DNA of 64,000 bases from Eubacteriales bacterium mix99 (GTDB lineage: Bacteria; Bacillota; Clostridia; Caldicoprobacterales; DTU083). A model generated the notes under the pieces. The model searched no databases and was not told the DNA's origin. It saw only the letters and a list, made by a program, of their open reading frames with translations. The translations under genes and the position numbers were made by a program. Positions 1-6,792 of this stretch are shown here, piece by piece (the first letter of the stretch is position 1; each line of letters opens with the position of its first letter). The stretch covers positions 2,570,356 through 2,634,355 of the forward strand of contig CP121690.1 in the NCBI GenBank assembly GCA_038396605.1. Direction: 5' to 3'.

Positions 1-317
1 TGGTCTGTAACGGATTCAATAATGAACAGACTGAGTTCGGTTTCCTTTTTCACGGAATCCTTGTTGCCGATTCCATCGATGGCCTTTACATGTACTGTCA
101 TACTGTGACGGTCCTCATGGATCAGGAAATCGAACGTCAGGAAAGAAATCCCGGAAATTTGGTTAATCAGATAGATACCCGCTTCCGAGACAGACACTTT
201 CAGGTCTTCGATCTCATCCAAGCGAAAATCCAGCCGATTGGCAATGGCGGAGGTGGTTAATCTGGCAACGGATATATAATCCGGCTTTGCCGGCAGTTTT
301 AAATTTATCTCATCCAT
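1..317 (-). CDS. RsbW/SpoIIAB-like anti-sigma factor, 3' part outside window
   Basis: GHKL-type serine kinase fold of the anti-sigma factor class, which binds a sigma factor and phosphorylates its STAS antagonist. About 105 residues are visible; the stop lies left of position 1. The N-terminus (LPAKPDY...RLTTSAIANRL...DEIEDLKVSVSEA) follows the RsbW pattern. In the N-box, where RsbW has EACTNA, this protein has EAGIYL: the Mg-binding Asn is Tyr49. An Asp-x-Gly (DGIG, residues 81-84) remains at the G1-box place. The start ATG at 317 has GGGGTGAG just upstream, overlapping the stop of the STAS gene, so the two are co-translated. The partner sigma factor is not in the window. Family assignment is firm; kinase activity is doubtful. 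Confidence 0.75.
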   Translation of the reverse strand, partial: MDEINLKLPAKPDYISVARLTTSAIANRLDFRLDEIEDLKVSVSEAGIYLINQISGISFLTFDFLIHEDRHSMTVHVKAIDGIGNKDSVKKETELSLFIIESVTD

Positions 318-321
318 CTTC

Positions 322-639
322 TCACCCCTGTGCCTCAATGATAAATACCTTGTCCAGCCCGGTGATCCGGAATATCTTCTGAATATACGGCTTCAGATTC
401 CGGATGGTAATGCTTCCGCCGTAATCCTTTACGTGGCGGAGCGCACTGATCAGTACTCCCAGCCCGGTACTGTCAATATACTTCAGATCTTTACAGTCAA
501 CCTGTATATCTCCCTTTCTTTGTTTCAGCAAGTCCAGCAGCTTTGACTTCAGCTCGGGTGCATTATAAATATCGATCTCTCCGGAAAGAGAGATGTTCCA
601 GGATTTGTCCTGTTCCTTCCATTCTTGCAGGATATCCAT
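322..639 (-). CDS. STAS-domain anti-sigma factor antagonist (RsbV/SpoIIAA family)
   Basis: 105-residue single STAS domain. The phosphorylatable serine is Ser57 in the motif DSTGLG, as in SpoIIAA/RsbV. In the known partner-switch the unphosphorylated form binds the kinase-type anti-sigma factor and frees the sigma factor. The start is taken as ATG at 639 because AAGGAG lies 8 nt upstream; a GTG 9 nt further upstream overlaps that ribosome binding site. The gene is followed after 4 nt by the RsbW-like gene. Whether it belongs to the sigma-F or a sigma-B-like system cannot be told from the window, since the sigma gene is not visible. Confidence 0.85.
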   Translation of the reverse strand: MDILQEWKEQDKSWNISLSGEIDIYNAPELKSKLLDLLKQRKGDIQVDCKDLKYIDSTGLGVLISALRHVKDYGGSITIRNLKPYIQKIFRITGLDKVFIIEAQG

Positions 640-742
640 AGGATTCACTCCTTATCTTGTCAATTAACCCTTTTTACAACACGATTCATCATGTTACACT
701 GTGTATTATAACACAATAAATGAAAATGGGAAGAAGAAATGG

Positions 743-771
743 TTGACAGTATGAATGAAATGCTGTATATT
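743..771 (+). promoter_or_regulatory. Sigma-A promoter of the tRNA cluster
   Basis: TTGACA at 743-748, a 17-nt spacer and TATATT at 766-771. Initiation near 778 would be about 19 nt before the first tRNA. It is the only strong rightward promoter before the tRNA-Pro. Confidence 0.75.
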
Positions 772-796
772 ATTGTAGGTCGTCTGAAAAGTCCTG

Positions 797-873
797 CGGG
801 GCGTAGCGCAGTTTGGTAGCGCACCTGGTTTGGGACCAGGGGGTCGCAGGTTCGAATCCTGTCGCCCCGACCA
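797..873 (+). tRNA. tRNA-Pro (TGG)
   Basis: 77-nt cloverleaf with encoded CCA. The acceptor arms CGGGGCG/CGCCCCG pair perfectly, the anticodon stem is CCTGG/CCAGG, the anticodon is TGG, and the T-loop is TTCGAAT. First gene of a four-tRNA cluster. Confidence 0.97.
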
Positions 874-876
874 TAA

Positions 877-951
877 GACCCCTTGGTCAAGCGGTTAAGA
901 CATCGCCCTTTCACGGCGGTAACAGGAGTTCAAATCTCCTAGGGGTCACCA
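877..951 (+). tRNA. tRNA-Glu (TTC)
   Basis: 75 nt with encoded CCA. Acceptor arms GACCCCT/AGGGGTC; the anticodon loop CTTTCAC gives TTC; T-loop TTCAAAT. It starts 4 nt after tRNA-Pro, so both are processed from one transcript. Confidence 0.97.
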
Positions 952-961
952 TTTTTACCAT

Positions 962-1038
962 GGGCCTTTAGCTCAGTTGGTCAGAGCAACCGGCTCATAA
1001 CCGGTCGGTCCGGGGTTCAAGTCCCTGAAGGCCCACCA
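962..1038 (+). tRNA. tRNA-Met (CAT), elongator-like
   Basis: 77 nt with encoded CCA. Acceptor arms GGGCCTT/AAGGCCC, T8-A9 in the usual places, anticodon loop CTCATAA (CAT). The paired first base and the anticodon stem CCGG/CCGG lack the initiator GGG/CCC signature, so it is an elongator Met tRNA or an Ile2 tRNA read with lysidine; sequence inspection does not separate the two. Confidence 0.93.
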
Positions 1039-1040
1039 TT

Positions 1041-1116
1041 GCCTCGGTAGCTCAGTCGGTAGAGCAGTAGACTGAAAATCTATGTGTCGGTGGTTCAATT
1101 CCGCCCCGAGGCACCA
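1041..1116 (+). tRNA. tRNA-Phe (GAA)
   Basis: 76 nt with encoded CCA. Acceptor arms GCCTCGG/CCGAGGC, anticodon loop CTGAAAA (GAA). Last tRNA of the cluster, followed after 17 nt by a bidirectional terminator. Confidence 0.97.
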
Positions 1117-1133
1117 TCCATTTTAGAAGCGTT

Positions 1134-1162
1134 AAAAAAAGGCTGTAGTACAGCCTTTTTTA
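1134..1162. terminator. Bidirectional intrinsic terminator between tRNA cluster and spoVAE
   Basis: Stem GGCTGT/ACAGCC with a 3-nt loop, flanked by seven A on the left and seven T on the right. It can end the rightward tRNA transcript and the leftward spoVA transcript. Confidence 0.85.
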
Positions 1163-1180
1163 TTTATTTTCCAATTGTTT

Positions 1181-1534
1181 TTATCCCTTCGGATGAAAGA
1201 TCAGTGATGCAATAAAGCCAAAAATAATCGCGGCAGAGATGCCAGCACTTGTTACTTCAAATATCCCGGTCAGAACGCCGATGATGCCATCTCTCTCCGC
1301 TTCGGCCATGGCTCCCTTAAGCAGGGAATTTCCAAAGCTGCAGATAGGAGTGGTGGCTCCTGCACCGGCAAATTCCACCAGGGGATCATACAGGCCCAGT
1401 CCTCCAAGGACAGCACCCGCAACCACCAATGCCGTCATGGTATGCGCCGGAGTCATATGAAATACATCCATCATAATCTGGCCTATTGCACAAATTCCTC
1501 CGCCTACCAGGAAAGCCCATAAATATTCTGTCAT
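1181..1534 (-). CDS. spoVAE: Stage V sporulation protein AE
   Basis: 117-residue, very hydrophobic protein matching the SpoVAE(b) family ([32 protein letters not shown]). It is a membrane component of the SpoVA channel, which moves Ca-dipicolinate into the forespore and releases it at germination. AAAGGAGG lies 6 nt before the ATG. Last gene of a three-gene spoVAC-AD-AE operon, the compact arrangement usual in Clostridia; the spoVAA, AB and AF genes are absent. It shares sequence signatures with SpoVAC (the GAGA/PITGFANS-like segment), reflecting a common fold. Confidence 0.95.
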   Translation of the reverse strand: MTEYLWAFLVGGGICAIGQIMMDVFHMTPAHTMTALVVAGAVLGGLGLYDPLVEFAGAGATTPICSFGNSLLKGAMAEAERDGIIGVLTGIFEVTSAGISAAIIFGFIASLIFHPKG

Positions 1535-1546
1535 TTTCAGCCTCCT

Positions 1547-2554
1547 TTACTGTATAGACTCAATCGATACCGCATGAGCAATACATGGTATGCTCTCCTT
1601 TTGCTGATAGGACAAAGGCGACATCAGGGCGCCTGTCGCGGTAATCAGGATTTTTTTCAGTTCCCCCCGCCTCATCCGGTTCAATAAATGTCCGTAAGTA
1701 ACGGTTGCACTGCAGGCACAGCCGCTGCCGCCGGAAAATACTTTGGCATTTTTCCCGTAAATCAGCATCCCGCAGTCCGTATACAAACCTTCCCGCAACT
1801 GGATTCCATGTTTCTGAAAGAGTTCGTTGGCTAAGGCATAGCCGGTAAATCCAAGATCGCCTGTTGCGATCAGATCGTAATAGTCCGGTCCGACATTCAT
1901 CTCCTTCAAATGGGTTTCTATGGTATCCACTGCAGCAGGAGCCATTGCCTCTCCCATATTGAATGGATCCTTGACGCCCATATCCACAACATGGCCGATG
2001 GTTGCCGATGTGACCCTCGGCCCATTGCCTTCCATCCCAAGGATTGCCGCACCGGCTCCCGTTACCGTCCATTGTGAAGTGGGAGGTTTTTGGGCGCCGT
2101 ATTCCGTCGGATAGCGGAACTGTTTTTCCGTAGCTGCATTATGACTTGCCGTAGCCGTAAGAATGTAATTGGCACCGCCATTGTCCAGCAGTTTGCTGGC
2201 GACCGCCAACCCCTCCATGGAAGTGGAACAGGCTCCAAATACTCCTATATAGGGGATTGCCAGGGATCTTGCAGCAAAACTGCTGGATGTAATTTGATTA
2301 TCCAGATCACCGCTTATCAGAAAATTGATATCCTGACCCTGCAATCCGGCTTTTTCAAGCACTTTTTGGCAGACATGCTCCAACAGTTTGACTTCTGCCT
2401 TTTCAAAACTGTTCTGCTTTAGCCAGATATCATCATGAAACGCATCAAAATCATTTGCCAGGGGGGATTTGGATTCAAAGGGACCGCCTATCGCTGCAGA
2501 AGCCAGGATAACAGGCGGATTGTCAAATCTCCAGGATTGCCGTCCTACCAGCAT
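1547..2554 (-). CDS. spoVAD: Stage V sporulation protein AD
   Basis: 335 residues with a thiolase/ketoacyl-synthase-like fold, full length for SpoVAD. Family segments are GRQSWRFDNPPVI at the start, GVFGACSTSMEGLA and FSGGSGCACSA. SpoVAD is the dipicolinate-binding, forespore-facing component of the SpoVA complex. The ATG overlaps the spoVAC stop (TAATG), with GGAGGG 5 nt upstream, so AC and AD are translationally coupled. Other parts of the dipicolinate pathway (spoVFA/B, 20.1-21.6 kb) are also in this window. Confidence 0.96.
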   Translation of the reverse strand: MLVGRQSWRFDNPPVILASAAIGGPFESKSPLANDFDAFHDDIWLKQNSFEKAEVKLLEHVCQKVLEKAGLQGQDINFLISGDLDNQITSSSFAARSLAIPYIGVFGACSTSMEGLAVASKLLDNGGANYILTATASHNAATEKQFRYPTEYGAQKPPTSQWTVTGAGAAILGMEGNGPRVTSATIGHVVDMGVKDPFNMGEAMAPAAVDTIETHLKEMNVGPDYYDLIATGDLGFTGYALANELFQKHGIQLREGLYTDCGMLIYGKNAKVFSGGSGCACSATVTYGHLLNRMRRGELKKILITATGALMSPLSYQQKESIPCIAHAVSIESIQ

Positions 2555-3030
2555 TATATCCCTCCTATTGCTTTGATGATCAACTTGATAATAGCGACAA
2601 CAAAAGCTGAAAAAGTCCCGAACACAATGACCGGTCCGGCTATTTTGAACATATTGCCGCCTACGCCCAATACATAACCTTCGCTTCGATGTTCAATGGC
2701 TGCCGATGCAATACTGTTGGCAAAGCCGGTAATCGGTACGGCTGTGCCTGCGCCTGCCCATTGGGAAATATGATCATAAACTCCCAATCCGGTGAGCAGG
2801 GCAGATAGCATAATGAGTACTGCAGATGCCGGGTTTCCTGCCTGTGATTTTTCAAAATGAAAAAAATGTATAAATATTTCCTGCAGCCCCTGCGAAAATA
2901 GGCAAATCAATCCGCCTACCAAAAATGCCCGAATGGTATTGGGAACAACTTTGCGCTTTGGAACGGATTTTTTAGCCAATTCCTGATATTCCTTCTGAGC
3001 AGGAGTTGGTTTCTTTTGATTTCCTGTCAT
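2554..3030 (-). CDS. spoVAC: Stage V sporulation protein AC
   Basis: 158 residues: a soluble basic N-terminus of about 30 residues, then several membrane segments (RAFLVGGLICLFSQG, AVLIMLSALLTGLGVYD, final FSAFVVAIIKLIIK). SpoVAC is the membrane protein of the SpoVA complex thought to act as a mechanosensitive channel for dipicolinate. First gene of the operon, expressed from a sigma-G-like promoter 40-69 nt upstream. The family and the operon context agree. Confidence 0.95.
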   Translation of the reverse strand: MTGNQKKPTPAQKEYQELAKKSVPKRKVVPNTIRAFLVGGLICLFSQGLQEIFIHFFHFEKSQAGNPASAVLIMLSALLTGLGVYDHISQWAGAGTAVPITGFANSIASAAIEHRSEGYVLGVGGNMFKIAGPVIVFGTFSAFVVAIIKLIIKAIGGI

Positions 3031-3069
3031 GGAAGTACCCTTCTTTCTTTATCAATGGATTTTCCTTTT

Positions 3070-3099
3070 TAGTATTCCTTCCATACCGCAAATCATTCA
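3070..3099 (-). promoter_or_regulatory. Probable sigma-G promoter of spoVAC-AD-AE
   Basis: On the minus strand TGAATG (3099-3094), 17 nt, AATACTA (3076-3070). This differs at one position in each box from the forespore sigma-G consensus TGAATA / CATACTA. spoVA is a sigma-G regulon member in Bacillus. Assigned by eye. Confidence 0.6.
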
Positions 3100-3122
3100 A
3101 AAAATCAATTCCATTCGTTTAC

Positions 3123-3151
3123 AAAAAAAGCGCCGTGAATAAACACGGCGC
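3123..3151 (-). terminator. Intrinsic terminator downstream of rpsA
   Basis: Perfect stem GCGCCGTG/CACGGCGC with a 6-nt loop, followed on the minus strand by seven T (A-run 3123-3129). It separates the rpsA and spoVA transcription units. Confidence 0.85.
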
Positions 3152-3159
3152 AATATAAA

Positions 3160-3206
3160 GGGGGTCTCAATATATCATTTGTGAGGTCGATTTTAGTATG
3201 ACCCCC
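3160..3206. other. Inverted repeat GGGGGTC/GACCCCC in the rpsA 3' region
   Basis: Seven-base arms at 3160-3166 and 3200-3206 enclose 33 nt, between the rpsA stop and its terminator. The loop is too long for an ordinary terminator and no obvious T-run follows beyond TTT. It forms a second structure in tandem with the terminator; role unknown. Confidence 0.4.
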
Positions 3207-3216
3207 TGTAATAATT

Positions 3217-4635
3217 TTATTCCTTATCTTCAGTCTTTTTGCTTTTCGGAAAAAAGTCACCCATACGAACGGTCATTTCTTCTTTTACATAGGGGCTTTC
3301 CTTCTGCCTGGGAGCTTCCTCCTGCTTTTTTTCAGCAGCTTCCCGGATGCTGAGGCTAATCCGCCTTTCCCTGGGCTTGACATTCAGAACCTTGACAGAA
3401 ACGGTTTCTCCGGTTTTCAGAACGTCCTCCACTTTATTTACGTGTTTGTCGGATATCTGAGAGATATGAACCAATCCGTCTACGCCAGGTTCCAATTCAA
3501 CAAATGCGCCAAAGGATGCCAACCGAACAATTTTCCCTTCAAAAATCTGTCCAACCGGATATTTTTCTTCAATATTATCCCACGGATGAGGCTTGGTTTG
3601 CTTATATCCAAGAGAAATCCGATTGTTCTCCCGATCGGCAGACAGAACAAGGACTTCCACCTTCTGCCCTTCTGAAACGACTTCCTTTGGGCTCCTGATA
3701 TGACCCCATGCCAGATCGGATATATGGATCAGGCCATCCACTCCTCCGATGTCGACAAAAGCTCCGAAATTTGTCAGTCGCTTTACCTCGCCGGTAATTT
3801 TCTGGCCTTCCTGAATATTATCCCAAACTTTGTTTCGCTGCTCCGCAGCTTCCTCTTCCAATATGACTCTCTGGGATGCAACGACCCTGCTCCTTCTTTT
3901 ATCCGTTTCCAGAATCCGGAGACGAAGATCCTGACCAACAAATGTGCTGAGGTCTGCTACATAACGCACCGACAGCTGAGATGCAGGGACAAATGCGGAG
4001 ATTCCCCTTATGTCAGCAAGCACACCGCCTTTAATGACTTCTTTTCCGACCCCTGTAACTTCTTTTTTATTTTGATAAGCGTCTTCGATTTCCTTCCAAA
4101 TTTTATGCTTGATTATTTTCTTCTGCGAAAGAACGACATTGCCTTCCCCGTCGTTGACTTTCAGAACCTCAACCTTGATCTTATCTCCCTCATGGAAGGA
4201 CTCTTCCACCGTCTTGCCGTCCTGGAAGGCGATTTCATCCTTGGTGACGATACCATCGGACTTATATCCCACATTTACGATCAATTCATCAGGGGTAACC
4301 GTAAGAACGGTCCCGTCCACCACCTGTCCGGGATGAAGAGATACAATGTCAAAGCTCTCCATCGTTGCATCCTTTGGAGCAGAAGGCTCTTTTTTGACAG
4401 ATTCCCCGATTTCCTGTTCCGTGGGTTCCGCTGCGTCGGAAGGCTTTTCGGCCCCTTCCGTTTCTTCTTTATTTTCACCAGCAGATTGCGCTGTACTTTC
4501 TTCCGGATTGATATCCTTTTTTTCTTCCCCATCAACAGCTTCTGCTGTATTTTCCGTTATTCCGTCTTTTTTTTCATCCCCGATATCAGCTTCCGCTGTA
4601 TTTTTTTCCATTATCTCGTCTTTCTTTTCATCCAT
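3217..4635 (-). CDS. rpsA: S1 RNA-binding-domain protein, ribosomal protein S1 homologue
   Basis: 472 residues. A Glu/Lys-rich N-terminal tail of about 90 residues carries a loose repeat (EKKDxIxENTAEA and variants), followed by four S1 domains at roughly 100-170, 185-255, 270-340 and 355-430. The last two have the typical GAFV...VDGL(I/V)HIS core. It binds single-stranded mRNA on the 30S subunit; the Firmicute four-domain type is shorter than the six-domain E. coli S1. The start ATG at 4635 is preceded by AAGGAGGAACTGAAA; an ATG nine codons upstream lacks such a site. A sigma-A promoter lies about 310 nt upstream, giving a long leader. Confidence 0.92.
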   Translation of the reverse strand: MDEKKDEIMEKNTAEADIGDEKKDGITENTAEAVDGEEKKDINPEESTAQSAGENKEETEGAEKPSDAAEPTEQEIGESVKKEPSAPKDATMESFDIVSLHPGQVVDGTVLTVTPDELIVNVGYKSDGIVTKDEIAFQDGKTVEESFHEGDKIKVEVLKVNDGEGNVVLSQKKIIKHKIWKEIEDAYQNKKEVTGVGKEVIKGGVLADIRGISAFVPASQLSVRYVADLSTFVGQDLRLRILETDKRRSRVVASQRVILEEEAAEQRNKVWDNIQEGQKITGEVKRLTNFGAFVDIGGVDGLIHISDLAWGHIRSPKEVVSEGQKVEVLVLSADRENNRISLGYKQTKPHPWDNIEEKYPVGQIFEGKIVRLASFGAFVELEPGVDGLVHISQISDKHVNKVEDVLKTGETVSVKVLNVKPRERRISLSIREAAEKKQEEAPRQKESPYVKEEMTVRMGDFFPKSKKTEDKE

Positions 4636-4637
4636 TT

Positions 4638-4736
4638 TCAGTTCCTCCTTAAATCCATACAATCGGATGCTGCCACCTTCATTAAGTCGATGATCCCCAT
4701 CACTTCCACGATTGTACCTTCCTGTTCAGATGTCAT
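4638..4736 (-). CDS. Possible 32-codon leader ORF before rpsA
   Basis: Reads MTSEQEGTIVEVMGIIDLM... and ends with TGA inside the rpsA ribosome binding site. AAGGG lies 8 nt before its ATG. An in-frame extension starts at 4820 but has no well-spaced ribosome binding site. I recognise no family. It may be chance coding in the rpsA leader, or a leader peptide coupled to rpsA translation. Confidence 0.25.
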   Translation of the reverse strand: MTSEQEGTIVEVMGIIDLMKVAASDCMDLRRN

Positions 4737-4940
4737 CCGATATTCCCTTATTTCCCCGATATCCCTGTCCATAACTGGACTTACCCACTTATTATTGCAT
4801 TTATTGAAATGTCCCGGCATTCCTCGATAGCAACCCCCCTCGGGCAGTATAAATTAGAAAGAAGCATTTTACAGCAATGCATTCTTCAAGGATATCTTAT
4901 ATCAGGAATGATATCGTATGGTAACTGTTTCTCTTTACTT
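4737..4940 (-). other. 5' leader of rpsA, mostly non-coding
   Basis: With the leader ORF this fills the 375-nt gap between rpsA and plsC. It contains short inverted repeats, notably GCATT/AATGC with flanking pairs at 4860-4886 and GATATC/GATATC at 4890-4915. In many Clostridia ispH occupies this interval; no trace of it was seen. A structured leader would fit autoregulation by S1, but no known motif was recognised. Confidence 0.35.
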
Positions 4941-4944
4941 TTCG

Positions 4945-4973
4945 ATATTATTTGACTAAATCCTTCTTTTCAA
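4945..4973 (-). promoter_or_regulatory. Sigma-A promoter of rpsA
   Basis: Minus strand TTGAAA (4973-4968), 17 nt, TAATAT (4950-4945). Expected start near 4938, about 300 nt before the rpsA start codon. Confidence 0.65.
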
Positions 4974-5010
4974 TCAATAATTTCAAATAATATTTTTTCA
5001 GGCTTCCGGA

Positions 5011-5592
5011 TTATCCAGGAATAATCTGCGATACAGCTTCCACCAATTTATCCGACATGTTCTCCAGCAGCTCTGAACTATTCTTTTCTCCATAATAGGA
5101 GGTAAAGTCCAATGGCTTCCCGATAATAACCCGTATGGGCTGAAAGGGCCGATATCCACCGGATATCGCAACGGGAATGGTGGTCGCATGGGATCTGTGG
5201 GCTATGGCTGCCGTCCCATGATTAAACTCCCGCAATTCGCTGTTTTTATTCCGGGTACCCTCCGGGAAAATACCAAATACCTTTCCTTCCTTCAAAGTCC
5301 GTAAAGCCATCCTGACAGCAGCAATGTCTGCAGAACCCCTTTTTACCGGAAACGCCCCCAGTGCTTTCAAAATTATCCGTACGGGGAAGAAACGGAAAAG
5401 CTCCTGCTTCGCCATGAAATGGATTCTTCTGGGAAGCAGGCATCCCAGTATAATCGGGTCCAGAATAGATGTATGCTTTGAATAAATAATTACACTGCCT
5501 TTCCCCGGTATGTTCTTTATGCCCGACACTCTCGGCAGAAACAAAAGACATACAAAAGGCAGTAGTATAACCTTAGCGATATAGTACAGCAA
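5011..5592 (-). CDS. plsC: 1-acyl-sn-glycerol-3-phosphate acyltransferase
   Basis: 193 residues, PlsC/LPLAT family. The catalytic H-x4-D is seen as HTSILD near residue 40 and the substrate motif FPEGTRNKN near residue 113. A hydrophobic N-terminal segment (VILLPFVCLLFL) anchors it in the membrane. It converts lysophosphatidate to phosphatidate, feeding CdsA and PgsA, both encoded in this window. The start is TTG: GGAGG at the end of cmk lies 8 nt upstream and no ATG is near. The gene begins 5 nt after the cmk stop, so the two are coupled. Confidence 0.9.
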   Translation of the reverse strand: MLYYIAKVILLPFVCLLFLPRVSGIKNIPGKGSVIIYSKHTSILDPIILGCLLPRRIHFMAKQELFRFFPVRIILKALGAFPVKRGSADIAAVRMALRTLKEGKVFGIFPEGTRNKNSELREFNHGTAAIAHRSHATTIPVAISGGYRPFQPIRVIIGKPLDFTSYYGEKNSSELLENMSDKLVEAVSQIIPG

Positions 5593-5597
5593 AATGA

Positions 5598-6287
5598 TTA
5601 CCTCCGTCGCACCTGAATCAGGCCTTCTATTTCATTGACTACCTCATCAATTGCTTTATTGGTTGTGTCAATCAGCAAAGCATCTTCTGCTTTTTTCAGA
5701 GGCGCAAAACTTCTGTTACTGTCATTTCGATCCCGTTCCGCAATTTCCTTGCGGATATCATCATAATCCGGGTCCTCCCCATTTTCCCGGAGTTCCTTCC
5801 ATCTTCGCCGTGTCCGTTCTTTCGGAGACGCCGTCAGAAATATCTTGATATCCGCATTCGGCAGTACATACGTGCCGATGTCCCGGCCATCCATTACCAG
5901 AGAAACATTTGATGCAATCTCCCTTTGGAGGTTCACAAGTTTTTTCCGGACTTCGGGAAGGACGGCAACGGCAGATGCTGCTCCGGAAACCTGTTGCGTC
6001 CGGATTTTATCTGTTACATTTCTTCCATTTAAATAAACGGCCTGCAACCCGTTTTCATATCGTACTGCGATATCCATATGATCCAGAAGTGGAAGAACAT
6101 CCAATGGATCCGCAGGATCCCTGCCGGCTTCCAGAATATTTAACCCGACTGCACGATACATTGCTCCCGTATCAAGATAGAGAATCGCCAGTTTTTTTGC
6201 CAGTTTTTTTGCTATAGTACTTTTTCCGGCTCCTGCCGGTCCATCTATGGCAATGACAAGATTCCGGTTGGCTGCATATTTATTCAT
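5598..6287 (-). CDS. cmk: Cytidylate kinase
   Basis: 229 residues, standard length. The P-loop GPAGAGKST is near residue 17; DTGAMYRAVGL, the DGRDIGTYVLP motif and the RRWKEL lid with RDRNDSNRSFAPL are present. It phosphorylates CMP and dCMP. The ATG is preceded by GGAGTGAGAAAGA. It follows the HutP-family gene by 12 nt and is followed directly by plsC, an order (HutP-cmk-plsC) common in Clostridia. Confidence 0.97.
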   Translation of the reverse strand: MNKYAANRNLVIAIDGPAGAGKSTIAKKLAKKLAILYLDTGAMYRAVGLNILEAGRDPADPLDVLPLLDHMDIAVRYENGLQAVYLNGRNVTDKIRTQQVSGAASAVAVLPEVRKKLVNLQREIASNVSLVMDGRDIGTYVLPNADIKIFLTASPKERTRRRWKELRENGEDPDYDDIRKEIAERDRNDSNRSFAPLKKAEDALLIDTTNKAIDEVVNEIEGLIQVRRR

Positions 6288-6299
6288 TCTTTCTCACTC

Positions 6300-6716
6300 C
6301 TAAACGGCACGATGACCCAATCCTATCGAAACCTCATTCAGATTCAAAAGGCCGATACCAAAAAATAAGGCCACACAAATGTGATCTTCAAATCTGGCAA
6401 TCCCGATTTTACCACCTACATTTAATCCAATTGCCTTGGCCATAATCTGACCGACTGCTTCCCGGGCTGCTCCTGCCACCGCTCCTTCCTCTGCGTGGGA
6501 GTCTCCGATGACTTCTTCTCTCCTGGCCGCTATCACCGCTCTCTCAATAATGCGGGAAACGGATTGGATAAATTCCCCGCCATAATCCACTGCAGCTGCA
6601 TGTATTCCATGTTTTTTCATTTCATTCTTCAGACTTTTTTCCTGTTCCCGGCTTTCCGACAGAGCCATATACAGGGCTACTCTGGAAATATCCATGCTTC
6701 CGGCGAGTCCTTCCAC
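6300..6716 (-). CDS. HutP-family protein
   Basis: About 138 residues. The body SREQEKSLKNEM...DSHAEEGAVAGAAREAVGQ...GLNVGGKIGIARF...VALFFGIG...GLGHRAV resembles the histidine-responsive RNA-binding antiterminator HutP. In the core the His of the HutP ESHALYHA motif is kept (DSHAEEGA) but the second metal-binding His is not evident. No hut genes are nearby; it sits in a cmk-plsC operon, so its ligand and RNA target are unknown. Start uncertain: GTG at 6716 has AAGGAAG 8 nt upstream; ATG at 6695 or ATG at 6821 are alternatives, the last overlapping the upstream gene by 29 nt and adding residues unlike the family. Confidence 0.75.
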   Translation of the reverse strand: MEGLAGSMDISRVALYMALSESREQEKSLKNEMKKHGIHAAAVDYGGEFIQSVSRIIERAVIAARREEVIGDSHAEEGAVAGAAREAVGQIMAKAIGLNVGGKIGIARFEDHICVALFFGIGLLNLNEVSIGLGHRAV

Positions 6717-6792
6717 AACAATCGCTTCCTTTCTTGTTCGTCTTCCTCCGCTTTTCCTTTCGTCTTGCAGTTCAAAAAGGAAGCAGAGACTT

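Noticed and set aside
660-914. 84-codon minus-strand ORF across the tRNA-Pro gene
   Set aside because: Its [12 protein letters not shown]-type peptide is the usual false translation of antisense tRNA, and it has no ribosome binding site.
3700-4830. 376-codon plus-strand ORF
   Set aside because: It lies antisense to rpsA; composition is Phe/Ser-rich as expected from the complement of an acidic/basic gene, with no ribosome binding site.
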